21,876 nucleotides of DNA from DATCLS01 sp036563805 (GTDB lineage Bacteria; Actinomycetota; Acidimicrobiia; Acidimicrobiales; VFJN01), in NCBI GenBank assembly GCA_036563805.1, contig DATCLS010000095.1:1-21876 (forward strand), in the 5' to 3' direction. Made by a program: the position numbers and the translations under genes. The notes below the pieces were generated by a model. That model was given only the letters and a program-made list of their open reading frames with translations, searched no databases and had not been told where the DNA came from. This document shows positions 19,664-21,876 of the stretch, in pieces. Position 1 is the first letter of the stretch, and each line of letters starts with the position of its first letter.

Positions 19664-20905
19664 CCCTGGCCATCCCTTCACGACGACGAGCTGTTCGCCC
19701 TCATCGACCGTGAGGTCGCACGGCAGAACACCACACTCCAGCTGATCGCTAGCGAGAACTTCACCTCGCCCGCGGTCCTGGCCGCCACCGGGTCGGTCCT
19801 CACCAACAAGTACAGCGAGGGCTACCCGACCAAGCGCTACTACGGCGGCAACGAGGTGATCGACGAGGTCGAGGAGCTCGCCCGCGAGCGGGCCAAGGCG
19901 CTTTTCGGCGCCGAGCACGCCAACGTGCAGCCCCACGCCGGCGCCAACGCCAACATGGCCGTCTACATGGCGCTGCTCGAGCCCGGCGACACCGTGCTCG
20001 GCCTCCGGCTCGACCAGGGGGGCCACCTGACCCACGGCTCGCCCGTCAACGCCAGCGGGCGCCTCTACCGGTTCGTGTCGTACGGGGTGACGACGAGCGA
20101 CGAGCGCATCGACCTCGACCAGGTCCGCGACCTGGCGCACGAGCACCGGCCCAAGCTGATCGTCACCGGGGCCACCGCCTATCCCCGCATCATCGACCCC
20201 GAGCCGTTCCGCGCCATCGCGGACGAGGTGGGGGCGTTGTTCATGTTCGACGCCGCCCACATCGCCGGGCTCATCGCCGGCGGCGTGCACCCCAACCCCG
20301 TCCCCCACGCCGACGTCGTCACGCTCACCACGCACAAGACCCTGCGGGGCCCGCGGGCCGGCGCCATCCTGTGCCGGGCCGAGCTAGCCCAGCAGATCGA
20401 CAAGGCCGTGTTCCCGGGCCTCCAGGGCGGCCCGCTCGACCACGTGATCGCGGCCAAGGCGGTGGCGTTCCACGAGGCGGCCCAACCCGAGTTCAAGGAC
20501 TACGCCCGCCAGATCGTGGCCAACGCCACGGCGCTGGCCGAGGGCCTGGCGGGGGCGGGGTTGCGGCTGGTGTCGGGCGGTACCGACAACCATCTCATGC
20601 TCGTCGACCTGCGCAGCTTCGACGAGGAGCTGTCGGGCAAGAAGGCCCGCCTGGCGCTCGACCGGGCCGGCATCAGCCTCAACGAGAACACCGTGCCCGA
20701 CGACCCCCGCCCGCCCTACATCACGAGCGGCCTGCGCATCGGCACGCCGGCGGTCACCACCCAGGGCATGACCGAGGCCGAGATGGCGACGATCGCCTCG
20801 CTCATCGACCGCGTGCTGCGGGGCCGCGACGACGAGGCCGAGGTGGCCGCCGTGCGCGACGAGGTGGTGGCCCTGTGCTCGAAGTTCGAGCCGTACCCGA
20901 AGTGA
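19661..20905 (+). CDS. glyA: Serine hydroxymethyltransferase
   Basis: GlyA is a PLP enzyme that converts serine and tetrahydrofolate to glycine and 5,10-methylene-tetrahydrofolate, the main source of one-carbon units. The 414-residue protein is full length. It has QLIASENFTSPAVLAATGS, TNKYSEGYPTKRYYGGNE and ANVQPHAGANANMAVYMALL. It also has the cofactor aspartate in FDAAHIAGLI and the PLP-binding lysine K226 in TLTTHKTLRGPRAG. NENTVPDD and SGLRIGTPAVTTQGM complete the active site. Start GTG 19661 gives the normal N-terminus. A strong hairpin follows its stop. Confidence 0.99.
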   Translation: MPWPSLHDDELFALIDREVARQNTTLQLIASENFTSPAVLAATGSVLTNKYSEGYPTKRYYGGNEVIDEVEELARERAKALFGAEHANVQPHAGANANMAVYMALLEPGDTVLGLRLDQGGHLTHGSPVNASGRLYRFVSYGVTTSDERIDLDQVRDLAHEHRPKLIVTGATAYPRIIDPEPFRAIADEVGALFMFDAAHIAGLIAGGVHPNPVPHADVVTLTTHKTLRGPRAGAILCRAELAQQIDKAVFPGLQGGPLDHVIAAKAVAFHEAAQPEFKDYARQIVANATALAEGLAGAGLRLVSGGTDNHLMLVDLRSFDEELSGKKARLALDRAGISLNENTVPDDPRPPYITSGLRIGTPAVTTQGMTEAEMATIASLIDRVLRGRDDEAEVAAVRDEVVALCSKFEPYPK

Positions 20906-20948
20906 GCGCGGGGCCGGCGTCCCGGCGGGGCGGGTCGGCCGCCGGCCG

Positions 20949-20974
20949 CCACGGCCGCTGGGCCGCGGCCGTGG
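20949..20974 (+). terminator. Hairpin after glyA
   Basis: CCACGGCCGC (20949-20958) and GCGGCCGTGG (20965-20974) form a perfect 10-bp stem with a 6-nt loop, 43 nt after the glyA stop and 14 nt before the next start codon. No U-tract. Confidence 0.55.
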
Positions 20975-20988
20975 GGGGCTGACGCCGC

Positions 20989-21876
20989 GTGGGCGCGGGG
21001 CACGGGCCCGGGGTCGCCGGCTACCTGATCGTCATCGTCGCGGCGTTCATCGTGTCGTTCGCGAGCATGCCGATCCTGCGCCGGCTGGCCTGGCGGGTGG
21101 GCGCCATCGACAAGCCCGACCCCCGGCGGGTCCACACCCAACCGACGCCGGTGCTGGGCGGCCCCGGCATCCTGGCCGGGCTGCTGTGCGGCCTGCTGGT
21201 GGCCTGGCTGAGCGGCGAGTTCGCCGAGGTCTTCCGCACGATCACGCCGCCGATCGGCGTGGCGCTGGCCGCCACCGCCGTGTACACGGTGGGTCAGCTC
21301 GACGACCTCCGCGAGCTGTCGCCCCCCGCCAAGATGTCGGGCATCGTGCTGGCCGGCAGCATCCTGTCGCTGGCCGGCGTGAGCATCATCTTCTTCCGCA
21401 TCCCGTTCTTCGGCCTGTACGCGCTGGCCCCCGACCTGTCGGCCCTCGTCACCGTCATCTGGGTGGCGGGCATGGCCAACGCCATCAACTTCATCGACGG
21501 CCTCGACGGCCTGGCTGCCGGGGTGGTGGCCATCGCCGCCGGGTCGTTCATCCTCTACGGTGAGCACCTCGACGACCTGGGTGGCATCGACCAGGCCAAC
21601 ATCGGGCCGCTGCTGGCCGCCGCCGTGCTCGGGGCGTGCCTGGGCTACCTGCCCTGGAACTTCCACCCGGCCAAGATCTTCATGGGCGACGCCGGGGCGC
21701 TGACGCTGGGCCTGTCGATGGCGGCGGTGACGATCGCCATCGGGGGCAACTCCGACGTGCAGGTCACGGGCCAGACCTACTTCTTCTTCGCCCCGCTGTT
21801 CCTGCCGCTGCTGATCCTGGGCGTGCCCCTGGCCGACACGGCCTGGGCCATCCTGCGCCGGGCCAAGAGCCGGACG
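20989..21876 (+). CDS. Undecaprenyl-phosphate sugar-1-phosphate transferase (WecA/TagO/MraY family), C-terminus cut
   Basis: A polytopic membrane enzyme that transfers a sugar-1-phosphate, usually GlcNAc-1-P, to undecaprenyl phosphate to start a cell-wall polymer. 296 codons are present before the right edge, with about nine membrane segments. The family signatures are all here: KPDPRRVHTQPTPVLGGPGI near residue 40, the QLDDLRELSP aspartate pair, the NAINFIDGLDGLAAG catalytic loop and HPAKIFMGDAGALTLG. The gene order glyA-wecA is common in actinobacteria and supports WecA/TagO rather than MraY, which normally lies in the division cluster. In the last motif Ala replaces the usual Ser of GDxGS. 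GTG 20989 is the first start after an in-frame stop at 20980-20982 and leads straight into the first membrane segment. Confidence 0.93.
   Translation, partial: MGAGHGPGVAGYLIVIVAAFIVSFASMPILRRLAWRVGAIDKPDPRRVHTQPTPVLGGPGILAGLLCGLLVAWLSGEFAEVFRTITPPIGVALAATAVYTVGQLDDLRELSPPAKMSGIVLAGSILSLAGVSIIFFRIPFFGLYALAPDLSALVTVIWVAGMANAINFIDGLDGLAAGVVAIAAGSFILYGEHLDDLGGIDQANIGPLLAAAVLGACLGYLPWNFHPAKIFMGDAGALTLGLSMAAVTIAIGGNSDVQVTGQTYFFFAPLFLPLLILGVPLADTAWAILRRAKSRT

Overview
The window comes from a very GC-rich bacterium. Almost every codon ends in G or C, GTG and TTG starts are common, and the non-coding strand is open for long stretches. The order rho / rpmE / prfA / prmC / tsaC ... LMW phosphatase / rpiB / glyA / wecA is typical of Gram-positive and actinobacterial chromosomes. 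The Mycobacterium-type RpiB, the thiolase-like TLP1 protein, the stand-alone LigD-type polymerase and the very long Rho linker point to Actinomycetota. Acidimicrobiia is my best guess for the class, by inference only. No tRNA, rRNA, CRISPR array, insertion sequence or phage gene was seen. This is chromosomal core sequence with one accessory block.

Layout. 1-1707 (minus) is the partial gene of a membrane-anchored GT2-like protein whose tail runs into a 45-bp coding tandem repeat at the window edge. A 370-bp divergent spacer separates it from a stand-alone LigD-type primase-polymerase (2078-3007) and an archaeal-type cofactor-independent phosphoglycerate mutase (3172-4326). 4327-11769 is the translation/transcription core: rho with a long leader, a TauE/SafE permease, rpmE, an unrecognised protein, prfA overlapping prmC, and tsaC. 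RF1 and the methyltransferase that modifies its GGQ loop are translationally coupled.

11770-18500 is an accessory block inside the usual tsaC / ywlE-like / rpiB / glyA order. It holds a pirin, a sucrase/ferredoxin-like Fe-S protein with foreign-looking codon use, and a cytoplasmic protein of unknown function with possible LolA-like features. On the minus strand it holds a PYROXD2-like flavoprotein, a 58-codon small ORF and a thiolase-like protein lacking the nucleophilic cysteine. From 18538 the core order resumes: an LMW protein phosphatase, rpiB, glyA, and a wecA/tagO-type glycan lipid initiator cut by the right edge.

Two patterns run through the window. First, many genes have no Shine-Dalgarno sequence but carry a TANNNT -10 box 6-8 nt before the start codon, as in leaderless actinobacterial mRNAs. 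In the LMW phosphatase gene this spacing points to an AUC start codon, because no ATG, GTG or TTG is available in frame. Second, most transcription units end in strong GC-rich hairpins without a U-tract. The rho leader has a C-rich, G-poor stretch that could be an autoregulatory Rho-loading site. No clearly new multi-gene system was found; the most unusual items are the AUC start, the long Rho linker, the degenerate GT2 protein and the operator-like palindromes in the accessory block.
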